A stretch of 64,000 nucleotides of DNA from Paenibacillus puerhi (lineage in GTDB: Bacteria > Bacillota > Bacilli > Paenibacillales > NBRC-103111), in NCBI RefSeq assembly GCF_009846885.1, contig NZ_WUWM01000003.1, positions 207,370 to 271,369 of the forward strand, given 5' to 3'. The translations under genes were made by a program, and so were the position numbers. Below the pieces are notes generated by a model. That model did not search any database. It was not told where the DNA came from and saw only the letters and a list, made by a program, of their open reading frames with translations. This document shows, piece after piece, positions 1 through 9,095 of this stretch (its first letter is position 1; each line of letters starts with the position of its first letter).

Positions 1-481
1 GCCAGCCATGCTTAGGGCTAAGCGGCTTTCCTTCATACTTCAACGCCAGTAAAATATCGTCGCCGAGCAGCTCGTCGAGCGCTATATTCGTCTCGTAGTC
101 CTGATCCGCATGCAGCATCACATAGCGGCCCAAGGGCTTAATATTCATCAGCTTCAGAAAATCCCGGAACAAGATGCCTTCCCACACCGTGTCCAGCTTG
201 GACCAGCGCGTGACGCAGTGGATGTCGCAGACGAGCTGCGTTTGCGGTAGAGCGAGCAGATCGTCGAACCGAAGCAGCCGCTCCTCCTCGACCGCGCCGA
301 ACACCCGAAGGCTCCATTCATTTAGGTCGTATTCCGGAACCTCTCCCTCATGCAGGATAGGGAACCGCTCCGTCACAATTTGACCCGGGGGCACCCGGTG
401 CGCGAGCGCCTTATCGACGACAGGTACCCGCATCTGCTTGATCCGGTCGGCTTTCGCCATTTTCTTCGATCCCTCTGTCAT
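1..481 (-). CDS. Molybdopterin-dependent oxidoreductase, partial (sulfite-oxidase-like fold)
   Basis: The gene runs off the left edge; about 160 N-terminal residues are visible. They contain the motif CDIHCVTRWS, in which the second Cys is the usual ligand of the molybdenum cofactor in the oxidoreductase molybdopterin-binding family (sulfite oxidase / YedY type). No signal peptide precedes it, so a cytoplasmic enzyme is likely; the substrate cannot be told. Start ATG at 481 follows a GAGAGGAG ribosome binding site. It lies 16 bases after the nucleoside permease gene on the same strand, so it is probably the last or next gene of that operon. The fragment has no stop in the window, so its true length is unknown. 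Confidence 0.8.
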   Translation of the reverse strand, partial: MTEGSKKMAKADRIKQMRVPVVDKALAHRVPPGQIVTERFPILHEGEVPEYDLNEWSLRVFGAVEEERLLRFDDLLALPQTQLVCDIHCVTRWSKLDTVWEGILFRDFLKLMNIKPLGRYVMLHADQDYETNIALDELLGDDILLALKYEGKPLSPKHGW

Positions 482-497
482 TACGTGTTCTCTCCTC

Positions 498-1421
498 TCA
501 TCTGGAGCTGCCGTTGGCCTTGCGGGCATCCTCCATATAGCTGTTCGTACGGAAGAAGAGCATTGCCAGCAGGGTAACTACGTAAGGCAGCATTTGGGTG
601 AAATGCGTCGGCAGCGAGAAGCCCTGCAGACGAAGACTAAGCGCATCCATCAGCCCGAACAGCAGGCTGGAGGCCATCACCCCGACCGGATGGGCTTGAC
701 CGAGCATCGTCGCGACCAGGGCGATAAACCCGCGGCCTGCGGTCATCCCTTCCGTGAACATGGTAACTTGGCCAAGCGACAGCTGAGCGCCGGCCAGCCC
801 GCAGAGCGCTCCGCAGATCAGCACCGCCGTGTACTGCATCCGGTTGACCTTGATCCCAATGCTTCTCGCCGCTACAGGGTTTTCCCCTACGGCGCGCAGC
901 CGGAAGCCCGTCACGGAACGGAATAGAAAAAGATGCAGGCCCGCCACAAGGACGAACGCCAGATACACCAGCGGCGAATGGCCGGATACGATGCCGCCGA
1001 CAATCGGAATATCCTGGATGAACGGGATATCCCACTTGGGCAGCCCTATCATATTTTTATCGTAAAACGCACCTTTTACCTTAAAGATCGCTTGCAGGCA
1101 AAATGCCGTCAATCCCAGTGCCAGAAAGTTAAACGAGATCCCGACGATAATGACGTTGGCCTGCAGGTGAATGCTCATGAAGGCAAAGACAAGCGAGAAT
1201 AGCAAGGTTACCCCTACCGCGATCAGCACAGCCGTAAACACATTTCCGGTAAAATGATTGCCGACAATGGCTGCAAACGCGCCGACCAGCACGAAACCCT
1301 CCAAGCCGACATTAAACAAGCCGACCCGGGAGCAGATGGCGCCGCCGAGCGCCGCGAGCAGGATAGGGGCCACCATTCGAAGCATGGCGCTGAACAGCGA
1401 TACGTCAAACAGATGCTCCAT
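498..1421 (-). CDS. nupQ: Nucleoside ABC transporter permease (NupQ/YufQ-like)
   Basis: 307-residue membrane protein of the branched-chain amino acid/ribose-type permease family (BPD_transp_2). The N-terminal stretch with GLFNVGLEGFVLVGAF is the conserved signature of nucleoside (BMP-type) importers. It would pair with the neighbouring permease to form the membrane channel. Its start overlaps the end of the upstream permease by 17 bases, which suggests translational coupling. The order lipoprotein, ATPase, permease, permease equals B. subtilis nupNOPQ (guanosine uptake); substrate by homology only. Confidence 0.88.
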   Translation of the reverse strand: MEHLFDVSLFSAMLRMVAPILLAALGGAICSRVGLFNVGLEGFVLVGAFAAIVGNHFTGNVFTAVLIAVGVTLLFSLVFAFMSIHLQANVIIVGISFNFLALGLTAFCLQAIFKVKGAFYDKNMIGLPKWDIPFIQDIPIVGGIVSGHSPLVYLAFVLVAGLHLFLFRSVTGFRLRAVGENPVAARSIGIKVNRMQYTAVLICGALCGLAGAQLSLGQVTMFTEGMTAGRGFIALVATMLGQAHPVGVMASSLLFGLMDALSLRLQGFSLPTHFTQMLPYVVTLLAMLFFRTNSYMEDARKANGSSR

Positions 1422-2472
1422 CGCCTCGTCCCCCTTTCCTGCGTTTCCAGAACGTATAGGTAAACCTTGCCGTGACGAACAGAATCAGCAGCGACTGGAT
1501 GACGCCCGAGATAGCGAGCGGCACCTCGGTATTGCGCTCCACGCCCATGCCGCCCGTCTGCAGCGCGGCAAGCAGCACGGCTGCGATGACCGTCCCGAGC
1601 GGATGGGCGCCGGCCAGCAGCGCCGCCATGATGCCGGACCAGGCATAGCCCGGATTGGTAATCATGCCGTCCACGTACCGGTACTGCGTACCGAGCACTT
1701 CCACCGCTCCGGCGAGGCCCGCGATGCCGCCGCTGGCGAACATGCCGGCCAGCATCAGCTTGACGCGGTTGATCCCGCCATAGGCGGCAAACAGCGGATT
1801 ATACCCGAGCATCCGGATTTCGTAGCCGGACACGGTATAGCGCATAAACAAATACAGCAGCACGGCCAGAACGATCGCAATCACAAATCCGGCATGCATC
1901 GTCATGCCCGGCAGCAGCTTAGGCAGCCACAGGCTGTTGTCGAGCATAGCCGTCTGCGCCAAGGCCGCCGAGCCCTTCGTATCCTTCAGCGGGTAGGCGA
2001 CCAGATAACCTGCGAACAGAGCCGCGATATAGTTCAGCAGCAAAGTCGTAATAATCAGATTCATGCGAAAGCGGGCGTCCAGCCAGCCGGCAAGCGCCGA
2101 CCACATGCCGCCGGCCGCGATCCCGCCCAGTACTGCAGCGAGCAGCTTGACCGGAGGCGGCGCCGGGAGATAAAGAGAGATCAGCGCTGTCGCAAGAGCT
2201 CCGAGTATCATTTGCCCCTCCGAGCCCATATTGAAGAAGCCGGCCCGGAAAGCAACAGCCACCCCGAGCCCTACCAGGATCAGAGGCGTGGCCCGCGTCA
2301 GCGTGTTTGTAAGGTAGTAAGTATTGCCGAAAGCGCCCTTCCACATCTGCACGTAGGTATCGGTAACCGAGCCTCCGATCAGCAGAACGGCGACCGCCCC
2401 GCCAAGCAAACCAATAAAGACCGCAATAAGCGGCTGCAGCCAGGCCGAAGCATGAGTCCTCCAGTTAGACAC
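1405..2472 (-). CDS. nupP: Nucleoside ABC transporter permease (NupP/YufP-like)
   Basis: 355-residue polytopic permease of the same family as the next gene, with the typical GLGVAVAFRAGFFNMGSEGQ segment near residue 70. The start is GTG at 2472, preceded by GGGAGG; it overlaps the last 8 bases of the ATPase gene, so translation is probably coupled. Together with NupQ it should form the heterodimeric channel of the importer. The shadow reading frames on the plus strand across this gene have no family resemblance. Confidence 0.88.
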   Translation of the reverse strand: MSNWRTHASAWLQPLIAVFIGLLGGAVAVLLIGGSVTDTYVQMWKGAFGNTYYLTNTLTRATPLILVGLGVAVAFRAGFFNMGSEGQMILGALATALISLYLPAPPPVKLLAAVLGGIAAGGMWSALAGWLDARFRMNLIITTLLLNYIAALFAGYLVAYPLKDTKGSAALAQTAMLDNSLWLPKLLPGMTMHAGFVIAIVLAVLLYLFMRYTVSGYEIRMLGYNPLFAAYGGINRVKLMLAGMFASGGIAGLAGAVEVLGTQYRYVDGMITNPGYAWSGIMAALLAGAHPLGTVIAAVLLAALQTGGMGVERNTEVPLAISGVIQSLLILFVTARFTYTFWKRRKGGRGDGASV

Positions 2473-3988
2473 GAAGCTCGCCTCCCGCCATCAGCAGACT
2501 AATCGATTCTTCCGTCGCGTCCCCCGCAGGCAGCTCGCCTGCAATTCGGCCCTCATACATGACGAGAATCCGGTCGGACAGCTTTAATATTTCCGTTAAT
2601 TCCGATGAAATCAATAATATGGCCCCCCGCTCGCTGCGTTTGCGCAGAAGCTCCTCATGGATTAATTCCATCGCCCCGATGTCGACGCCGCGCGTCGGCT
2701 CGGCGGCGATCAGGAAAGGCTCGCTGCCGGCCAGCTCCCGGGCAACGATCAGCTTCTGCAGATTGCCCCCGGATAGCACCCCGGCCTTCGCATCCAGGGA
2801 GCCCGCCTTGATCTGGAACCGGCGGATCCAGTCGCCGACCATCGCGCGCAGCTTCCTTCCGGCGAGCAAGCCGTAGCGGGCCGAAGCGCGATGATGCCCC
2901 ATCATGCCGTTCTCCAGCACGGTAGCAGCCTTCGCCGCCCCCCATTGATAACGGTCCTCGGGAATATGCGCTAAGCCGAGCGACCGGACAGCCAGCGGCG
3001 AACGCCCGGCTATATCGGCGCCCTGCAGACGAATCTGTCCGCTGTCGAGAGGTGTAAGACCCGCGATCACCTGAATCAGCTCGGATTGCCCGTTGCCGGA
3101 GATTCCGGCTATGCCGACGATCTCCCCGGCTCTGACCTCGAGATCGATACCGTTGAGCAGGGGCTTCTCCCCTCTCGCTATAGCCTGCCGGCTCCGGCCG
3201 CCGTACAGCGTCGCGTCCCGAACCTCCAGCACGATCTCGCCTGGATCAGGCGCTGGCTTCGGCGAATCATTCAGCTCGCGGCCGACCATCAGCCTCGACA
3301 GCTCGTCCACATTCGTGGCAGAGGTGTCCATCGTACCCGTGATCCGCCCATCCCGAAGCACCGTGACCCGATCAGCGACCTCCATCACTTCATGGAGCTT
3401 ATGCGTGATGATAATAAAGCTCTTGCCCCGTGCGGCCAGACTTTTCATCGTGACCAGCAGCTCCCGGGCTTCGAGCGGCGTCAGCACCCCGGTCGGCTCG
3501 TCCAGAATGATGATATCCGCTCCCTGGTACAGCACCTTCAGAATCTCCACCCGCTGCTGCAGCCCGAGGGGGCAATCGCCGACCTTCATCAGCGGATCGA
3601 TCGGCATCCGGTAGTCCGCGCATAGCTGCTCTACCTGACGCACCGCCTTCTTGCGATCGAAAGCAGGGCCAAGCCTCGGCTCGCGGCCGATGACGATATT
3701 TTCCGCCACCGTAAAGGAAGGGAACAGCATGAAATGCTGATGCACCATGCCGATACCGGCATCGATGGCATCGACCGGGGAGGCAAACGCTACGGCCTGT
3801 CCCCGCAGGCGGATCGTGCCTGAGGTCGGCTGCTCCATGCCGTACAGCATGCGCATTAGCGTCGTTTTCCCCGCTCCATTCTCTCCGACCAGCGCGTGAA
3901 TTTCGCCTTCCTTCAGCGTGAAATCCACTTGCGTATTGGCCGTAACCGTCCCGTAGGTTTTCGTAATCTGACTCATCTCAAGCAGCAT
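2465..3988 (-). CDS. nupO: Nucleoside ABC transporter ATP-binding protein (NupO/YufO-like)
   Basis: About 507 residues with two ABC ATPase domains in tandem, as in sugar and nucleoside importers (RbsA type). Domain 1 has Walker A GENGAGKTT and Walker B with ILDEPTG. Domain 2 has the degenerate Walker A GISGNGQSE and a normal SGGNLQK signature, followed by AAEPTRGVD, the usual asymmetry of this family. I place the start at ATG 3988 (MLLEMSQ) behind GGAG; the longer frame from 4018 has no ribosome binding site. It energises NupP/NupQ. A perfect hairpin separates it from the upstream lipoprotein gene. Confidence 0.9.
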   Translation of the reverse strand: MLLEMSQITKTYGTVTANTQVDFTLKEGEIHALVGENGAGKTTLMRMLYGMEQPTSGTIRLRGQAVAFASPVDAIDAGIGMVHQHFMLFPSFTVAENIVIGREPRLGPAFDRKKAVRQVEQLCADYRMPIDPLMKVGDCPLGLQQRVEILKVLYQGADIIILDEPTGVLTPLEARELLVTMKSLAARGKSFIIITHKLHEVMEVADRVTVLRDGRITGTMDTSATNVDELSRLMVGRELNDSPKPAPDPGEIVLEVRDATLYGGRSRQAIARGEKPLLNGIDLEVRAGEIVGIAGISGNGQSELIQVIAGLTPLDSGQIRLQGADIAGRSPLAVRSLGLAHIPEDRYQWGAAKAATVLENGMMGHHRASARYGLLAGRKLRAMVGDWIRRFQIKAGSLDAKAGVLSGGNLQKLIVARELAGSEPFLIAAEPTRGVDIGAMELIHEELLRKRSERGAILLISSELTEILKLSDRILVMYEGRIAGELPAGDATEESISLLMAGGELRV

Positions 3989-4020
3989 GAAAGCTCCAAG
4001 GCTCCTCTCCCCGGACATGC

Positions 4021-4053
4021 GGAAACTGTTTACGTCTGGCGTAAACAGTTTCC
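4021..4053 (-). promoter_or_regulatory. Perfect 14-bp intercistronic hairpin after the lipoprotein gene
   Basis: A 14-bp perfect inverted repeat (4021-4034 with 4040-4053) and a 5-base loop lie between nupN and nupO. No T-run follows on the minus strand, so it is more likely an mRNA 3'-end stabiliser that raises lipoprotein expression over the membrane parts than a true terminator. Confidence 0.6.
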
Positions 4054-4081
4054 TTTGTCGCTATTGCGCTTTACCATTCCC

Positions 4082-5119
4082 TTATTTCAGCGGATTGGAT
4101 ACCGTAATCTTGCCTGCCACAATGTCGTCGCGGATCGCTTTCACTTTGTTCACGACCTCTTGACCGATGAACGGGCTAAGCGGCGACTTGCTGTCTCTGG
4201 TCACAAACGTCAGGCCCACTCCGTCTTCCTTCAGTCCATAGTCCACCGAACCGAACTTGAACGTGCCCGAGGCAAAATCCTTCACAGTCTCGTAGGCTAC
4301 CGCATCGCTGCCCTTCAATTGGGACAAGACGATATGCTCGGGGTCCGTCTCGGTGCGGTCAATATCTTGACCCGACGTGTAGAAGCCCTTCTCCTTGGCT
4401 GCTTCGAATACGCCCAGATCTCCGACTGCCGCAGCGCCCGCGATAAAGTCGGCGCCTTGGGCGAACTGGGTCAGCGCAAGCTCCTTGGCCTTGGCCGGGT
4501 CGGAGAAGCCGCCCACGTAGTTGACGATGAACTTCGCGTTCGGGTTGGTCGATTTCAGGCCTTCCTGAAAGCCGACCGTATATTTCTTAATCAGAGGAAT
4601 ATCCACGGCGGCTACCATACCGACCACATTTTTCTTCGTGGCAAGACCCGCGGCTGCGCCCAGCAAGTAAGCCGCCTCATGCTCGCGGAATACGACGCTC
4701 CGTACATTCGGCAGGTCGACGACCGTATCGATGATCGCGAACGATTTCTTCGGATTCTCAGCCGCTACCTTCTTCAGGGCATCCTCCGCCTCGAAGGAGC
4801 TCGTAATAATCAAGTCATAGTTATCGGCTACGGCAGCGCGCAGATTTTGCTCGATCGCACTGTGATCGGCGGATTCGACCGTCTTCACTTCAACGCCGAA
4901 TTCCTTACCAGCCTTCTTCACGCCTTCATCCTGCTGAGCGAAGAAAGGGTTCAGACCGATCTTCTCAGGCGTAACCAGGACGATCCGTTTGGCCGTCTTA
5001 GCATCAGGCGCTTTCGTTTCCGCCTGGTTAGCCCCTGGCGTTTCCGCAGGCTGAGCCGAGGAGCAGCCCGTAATCATCAAGGCAATCGCAAAAATAGACA
5101 ATATAGCTTTTTTCATCAT
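4082..5119 (-). CDS. nupN: BMP-family nucleoside-binding lipoprotein (NupN/YufN-like)
   Basis: Substrate-binding lipoprotein of the basic membrane protein (Med/BmpA) family, about 345 residues. It starts MMKKAILSIFAIALM, then lipobox ITGC with the lipidated Cys near residue 19, so it is anchored outside the membrane. The mature part carries RIVLVTPEKIGLNPFF and later AAVGDLGVFEAAKEKG, typical of this family. I chose ATG 5119 (or 5116) because GGGAGAG precedes it; a longer frame to 5233 would bury the signal peptide. It is the first gene of the operon and delivers nucleosides to NupOPQ. Confidence 0.9.
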   Translation of the reverse strand: MMKKAILSIFAIALMITGCSSAQPAETPGANQAETKAPDAKTAKRIVLVTPEKIGLNPFFAQQDEGVKKAGKEFGVEVKTVESADHSAIEQNLRAAVADNYDLIITSSFEAEDALKKVAAENPKKSFAIIDTVVDLPNVRSVVFREHEAAYLLGAAAGLATKKNVVGMVAAVDIPLIKKYTVGFQEGLKSTNPNAKFIVNYVGGFSDPAKAKELALTQFAQGADFIAGAAAVGDLGVFEAAKEKGFYTSGQDIDRTETDPEHIVLSQLKGSDAVAYETVKDFASGTFKFGSVDYGLKEDGVGLTFVTRDSKSPLSPFIGQEVVNKVKAIRDDIVAGKITVSNPLK

Positions 5120-5504
5120 TTCTCTCTCCCTAATCCAGCTTATGTAGCTTCTCTTCTGTGCAGGGGCATCCCCTTCACATACCCTACCAAATAACTCGGA
5201 TATAGTCAAAGGTTTTTTATTCCAATTCGACAAAATCAGACAAACCCTTTTTTACTTTATCACAGGTTGGCCGAATCGCCAACTCCCGCCTCTTTCCATA
5301 CCAACCTTCCCTCTCGGAGCGATATTTTCTATTATTAACCACTATTATGGCTTTAGACTCAATTTTTGGAATATGAATAAGACATTTTGCCCAGCATTTT
5401 TGTTTAGTTATAAAATTTTTTCGAATTTTACGGATTTTTTGTGTGACAAAATACCCTCTTATGATGGAAAATATAAGTATGATATCCGAATTGGAGGATC
5501 GTTG
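5120..5504. other. Intergenic region between two divergent operons
   Basis: 385 AT-rich bases separate the divergent nupN and fapA-like genes. They hold a weak candidate promoter for nupN and short hairpins such as GTTGGC-GATTC-GGCCAAC on the minus strand. I recognise no riboswitch and no small gene here. Confidence 0.5.
5181..5209 (-). promoter_or_regulatory. Candidate sigma-A promoter of the nucleoside operon
   Basis: TTGACT (5204-5209 on the complement), a 17-base spacer and a poor TAGGGT -10 (5181-5186). The good -35 and the spacing support it; the -10 matches only half of the consensus. Confidence 0.35.
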
Positions 5505-7079
5505 ATGGAGTTCTTTCGCAATGACAGCTTCTCTCTTCAAGCCGAAGAGAACAAAGTGTATCTGAACGTCGTCGCCCCCGGTTTCGAGATCAAGGAATTT
5601 GACCATGTGCTGAAACTTCACCCCCGCTTGCAGATAACCAGCTTTGTTGCGCTGCGGGACGCTCTGCAGCAAGCGGCAGCCGTCCCGGTTCTGATCGGCC
5701 TGCTGAAGCCTCGCTTCGAAATCCAGATCAGCGGGGATTGGATGGAAGCGACGCTCAAGCTGAATATGACGGAGAACGACCTGGCGGAACAGCGCGCGGA
5801 CCTTTCCGACCAGGTCATCCAGGAGCTTCGCCAGCGGCAGATCGTCGAAGGCATACGGTATGAGGCTCTCCAAGACCCCCCGGTCCAGCGAGGCTTCGTC
5901 ATCGCCAAGGGCATCGAGCCGGAGCCCGGACACGATGCCGTGCTTACGTACTACGCCTTTTCCGAGCGGAAGCCTACGCTCCGCCAGGACGGAAGCGCCG
6001 ACTATTATGAAATGAGCTTTATTGACGAGGTGCAGCCAGGCGAATGGCTGGGCGAGAAAATCCCCCCGACCTCGGGCAAGGACGGCCGCAATCTGAAGGG
6101 AGACCGGCTGCCGGCGAGCAAAGGGATGGACATGCCCCTGCAATACGACAAGCAGCATATCGATGAGCAGTGGGAGGAGGACCGGTATGTCCTTCGCTCC
6201 CGGGTGGTCGGGTCGGTCTATAAGACAGGCAAGCTAATCACAGTCGAGGAGCTCTTGCTGATCCAGGGGGATGTCGGACCCCAGACGGGGAATCTAGACT
6301 ATGACGGCGCCATCAAGATAACGGGCACCGTTCATGATGGATACTCGGTCAAAGCGACCAAAGACATCAGCATTCTGGGCGAGAGCGGGGTCGGCGCCGT
6401 CAGCCAGATCGTTTCGGTGACCGGAGACCTCTACATCAAGGGCGGCTGCTTCGGCAAGGAGCGGGCCTCTCTCCGCGCTGCCCGTCATGTCTATATCAAG
6501 CATGCCAAGGACTGCAGCATCGAAGCCGGAGAGAGCATCCACATCGGGCTTTATGCCATCGGCTGTCAATTGAAGGCCAAGTATATTCTGCTCGATAAGA
6601 AACGCGGCAAGCTGATCGGCGGTCATGTGCACGCGATGGTTCAGCTTACGACTGGCTATATCGGCAACGAATTCGAAAGACCTACCAAGGTACAGGTCGA
6701 AGGCTTCGATCGGAGCAGTATCATCAGGCAGTTGGATGAAGTCCTTGCCGAGTACAAGCGTCTTCTGACGGAGCTGGAGCATTGCCGCCGGGAGGTCGTC
6801 ATGTACGAGGGGTACATCGATCTGCTGACGGATGGGCAGAAAGACGAGTTTAACGGATATACGGAAAGATACGAAGCGACGGCAGCCGCCTTGCTTGATC
6901 TGGAGGAGCAGCGTCAGAGGCTGATGGCTTACATGAGCGCCAAGGGCGACGGGGAAGTCGCCGTCTTCCAGAAGGCATACCCCAGAACCATGCTGCAGAT
7001 CAAAGAAATAGAGAAGCTGATTTTGAACAGTACGGGGGGCTTTTTCTATGTCGACAAGAATAAGTTCGTTCAGGAATAG
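5505..7079 (+). CDS. FapA/DUF342 family polymer-forming protein
   Basis: 524 residues of the FapA (flagellar assembly protein A, DUF342) family. The centre has a repetitive beta-helix segment with ITVEELLLIQGDVGPQTGNL and GDLYIKGG. The C-terminal part (about residues 410-500) is charged and likely coiled coil. The start ATG at 5505 follows TTGGAGG; an upstream in-frame ATG at 5373 has no ribosome site. FapA proteins are often found near flagellar or motility genes, which are absent here, so the role is unclear. It is followed after 33 bases by a GAF-domain gene, probably co-transcribed. Confidence 0.8.
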   Translation: MEFFRNDSFSLQAEENKVYLNVVAPGFEIKEFDHVLKLHPRLQITSFVALRDALQQAAAVPVLIGLLKPRFEIQISGDWMEATLKLNMTENDLAEQRADLSDQVIQELRQRQIVEGIRYEALQDPPVQRGFVIAKGIEPEPGHDAVLTYYAFSERKPTLRQDGSADYYEMSFIDEVQPGEWLGEKIPPTSGKDGRNLKGDRLPASKGMDMPLQYDKQHIDEQWEEDRYVLRSRVVGSVYKTGKLITVEELLLIQGDVGPQTGNLDYDGAIKITGTVHDGYSVKATKDISILGESGVGAVSQIVSVTGDLYIKGGCFGKERASLRAARHVYIKHAKDCSIEAGESIHIGLYAIGCQLKAKYILLDKKRGKLIGGHVHAMVQLTTGYIGNEFERPTKVQVEGFDRSSIIRQLDEVLAEYKRLLTELEHCRREVVMYEGYIDLLTDGQKDEFNGYTERYEATAAALLDLEEQRQRLMAYMSAKGDGEVAVFQKAYPRTMLQIKEIEKLILNSTGGFFYVDKNKFVQE

Positions 7080-7112
7080 GGAATTGCCACTTGCGAGGAG
7101 GACATTACGCTT

Positions 7113-9020
7113 ATGGAGCATCTAAGCCTGTCATATCGGTTTGAGGGACTCTTGCATGCCATCGAGTTTTTCACACAGCGCTTCGATATGGAGCAGCTCT
7201 CGCAGTATTCCTTCGAATTCGTCAATGAAATTTTAACGCTGAACGCCTCCGCCCTGTTCATACACGACGGCCATAAATACGTACTCCGGCAGAAGCGTCT
7301 ATATCCTCATATCGCAGCCGATTACGTGATCCGGGATACCGACAAAATGAAGCAGCTGGCCCTGTTCCGCGGACATACGCTGACCCGGGGCTTCGAGCAT
7401 TTCCTGGAGCCTGGCGACATCGAACGCCTTCGGATCAAATGGCTGATGCCCTTGATGGTCAATGACAAGCTGCATGGCTTCATCGTCTCTAACGGCAACA
7501 TCGAGGATCACTTTTCTAGCAGCGATCTGGTCATGTCCGGCACTCTGATGCGTCTGATCAACAACTCTCTGGAGAACAGCTATCATCTCGCTCAGCTTCA
7601 GGCCTCCAACGCTAAGCTTGATCAGAAAAATTTCAACCTGCTCGCGATTAACCAAAGCACGAAGGTGCTGCTCTCCGAAATGTCGCTGACTCATCTATAC
7701 GATATCGCTACCGATGTATTTAGCGAAGTAACGTCGAGCCAGGTAACGTCCTTCGGCGTCGTGGACCCGATCAGCGGCAAGCTCAAAATAACGGGCTTCC
7801 GGAATGTGCTGGCCTATAACCGGTATTACGGCGAGTTCGAGCTGAAGAGCAGAGCATACGCAGGACCGATCGTCCTGCATATGGAGCGCGACCGCGGCCG
7901 CCTGGACGCTCTGTTCGTCAACAGGGAGCAGTTGAAGGAGCTGGAGACGGAATACGTGATCCTGATCGTCCAGAAGCAGCTCATCGGCATGGTTACCCTG
8001 AGCAGACCCGTTAACGACGAGCGAAGCTATGACGACGCTACCTTCGAGCTGATCGAATCGCTGGCTAACTCCAGTATGATCGCGCTGTCCAACGCCACCC
8101 TGTTCGCCGAGGCGGGCCGGCAGCGTACGAGTGCCGAGAACAAGCTTCGCCTGCTGCTCAACCTGAACCGGCTCGTCAGCAACGTCAATGAATCGAGCGA
8201 TCCGGAGGAGCTCTGTTATTTTACGATCAAAACGCTGCGTCTCGCTTTCGGCGTACGAAAAGCCCTTCTCTGCCTGCGCGAAGGGGACGCCTATGTAGTA
8301 ACCGAGCAGACCGGCTTCTCCTGGGCGAATGGCGGAACCGCCGCGAACAAACCGAATGCCGACCTCAAGGGACAAGTCTTGCTGAGGCTGGAGGAGGTTC
8401 CCCCTTCCCTTATGGATCGCCAGCTCCTGTGCGACTACACCAGCCGCGGAGCGGAGCGTTATTTGCCCCCGCACACTTTAGACTGGCTCGAACCCGGCTC
8501 CACCAACTGCTGCGTCATCGCCCCCCTTGCCGTATCTAGTGAACGCGTCCGCCGCGAAGACCCGTATCCGCTGGGCTTTCTGGTCATTCTGGAAACCGAG
8601 AGCAGCCTGCTGGAGGAAGAAGTACTGCTGCTCGATACCGTCGCCAAAAACATCTCCCCTATCCTTCACCAGATGTTTCTTGCCCGGTCTGTACAAAAGC
8701 TGCACAAGCGCGACAATCGAGCCGGGATGCTGGAAGCCGTGAAACGAAGAATCGCCGAATGGGATTCGTTCAAGCTGGAGTATTTCCTCTATTATAAGCC
8801 GTATCGTCAGCCTCCTTTCGCCGAGGACGATTGGATCGGACTGGAGCTGGCGGCCCTCGACCGGCAGGCCGGTTCTACTAGCGGCAGGAAGCCGGAGCTG
8901 TACGCCTTCGATGGACATTTGTTCGCCCTTACGGGCTCTCCTGTCAAGGAAGAGTCTTGGATTGAGATTCCGCATCGATACGAGTTGGAGGCTGTCCTTT
9001 CGTTCTCCTATCCTAGCTGA
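7113..9020 (+). CDS. Multi-GAF-domain protein
   Basis: 635 residues without signal peptide or membrane segment. At least two GAF-like sensor modules are visible: about residues 175-330 (beginning LSEMSLTHLYDIATDVFSEV, ending with SLANSSMIALSNATLFAEA) and about 345-540 (RLLLNLNRLVSNVNESSD onward); the first 165 residues may be a third. No kinase, cyclase or phosphodiesterase domain follows, so it is probably a ligand sensor or scaffold acting on a partner, possibly the FapA-like protein encoded just upstream. Ligand and partner cannot be told from sequence. Confidence 0.7.
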   Translation: MEHLSLSYRFEGLLHAIEFFTQRFDMEQLSQYSFEFVNEILTLNASALFIHDGHKYVLRQKRLYPHIAADYVIRDTDKMKQLALFRGHTLTRGFEHFLEPGDIERLRIKWLMPLMVNDKLHGFIVSNGNIEDHFSSSDLVMSGTLMRLINNSLENSYHLAQLQASNAKLDQKNFNLLAINQSTKVLLSEMSLTHLYDIATDVFSEVTSSQVTSFGVVDPISGKLKITGFRNVLAYNRYYGEFELKSRAYAGPIVLHMERDRGRLDALFVNREQLKELETEYVILIVQKQLIGMVTLSRPVNDERSYDDATFELIESLANSSMIALSNATLFAEAGRQRTSAENKLRLLLNLNRLVSNVNESSDPEELCYFTIKTLRLAFGVRKALLCLREGDAYVVTEQTGFSWANGGTAANKPNADLKGQVLLRLEEVPPSLMDRQLLCDYTSRGAERYLPPHTLDWLEPGSTNCCVIAPLAVSSERVRREDPYPLGFLVILETESSLLEEEVLLLDTVAKNISPILHQMFLARSVQKLHKRDNRAGMLEAVKRRIAEWDSFKLEYFLYYKPYRQPPFAEDDWIGLELAALDRQAGSTSGRKPELYAFDGHLFALTGSPVKEESWIEIPHRYELEAVLSFSYPS

Positions 9021-9095
9021 GGGGATTATCGCCTGCCCGATTAGGGTAAAGTATAGTGTGGTTCACCGAAGATCTATTTACGAGGAGGGATACGG

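Noticed and set aside
4021..4053. Intrinsic terminator between nupN and nupO
   Set aside because: The stem is perfect, but no T-run follows on the transcribed strand, so a stabilising hairpin is the better reading.
5120..5400. Purine riboswitch before the nucleoside operon
   Set aside because: None of the conserved purine-aptamer loop sequences is present in the leader.
5217..6158. 313-residue minus-strand reading frame
   Set aside because: It overlaps the FapA-like gene in antisense and crosses the divergent promoter region; composition is not protein-like.
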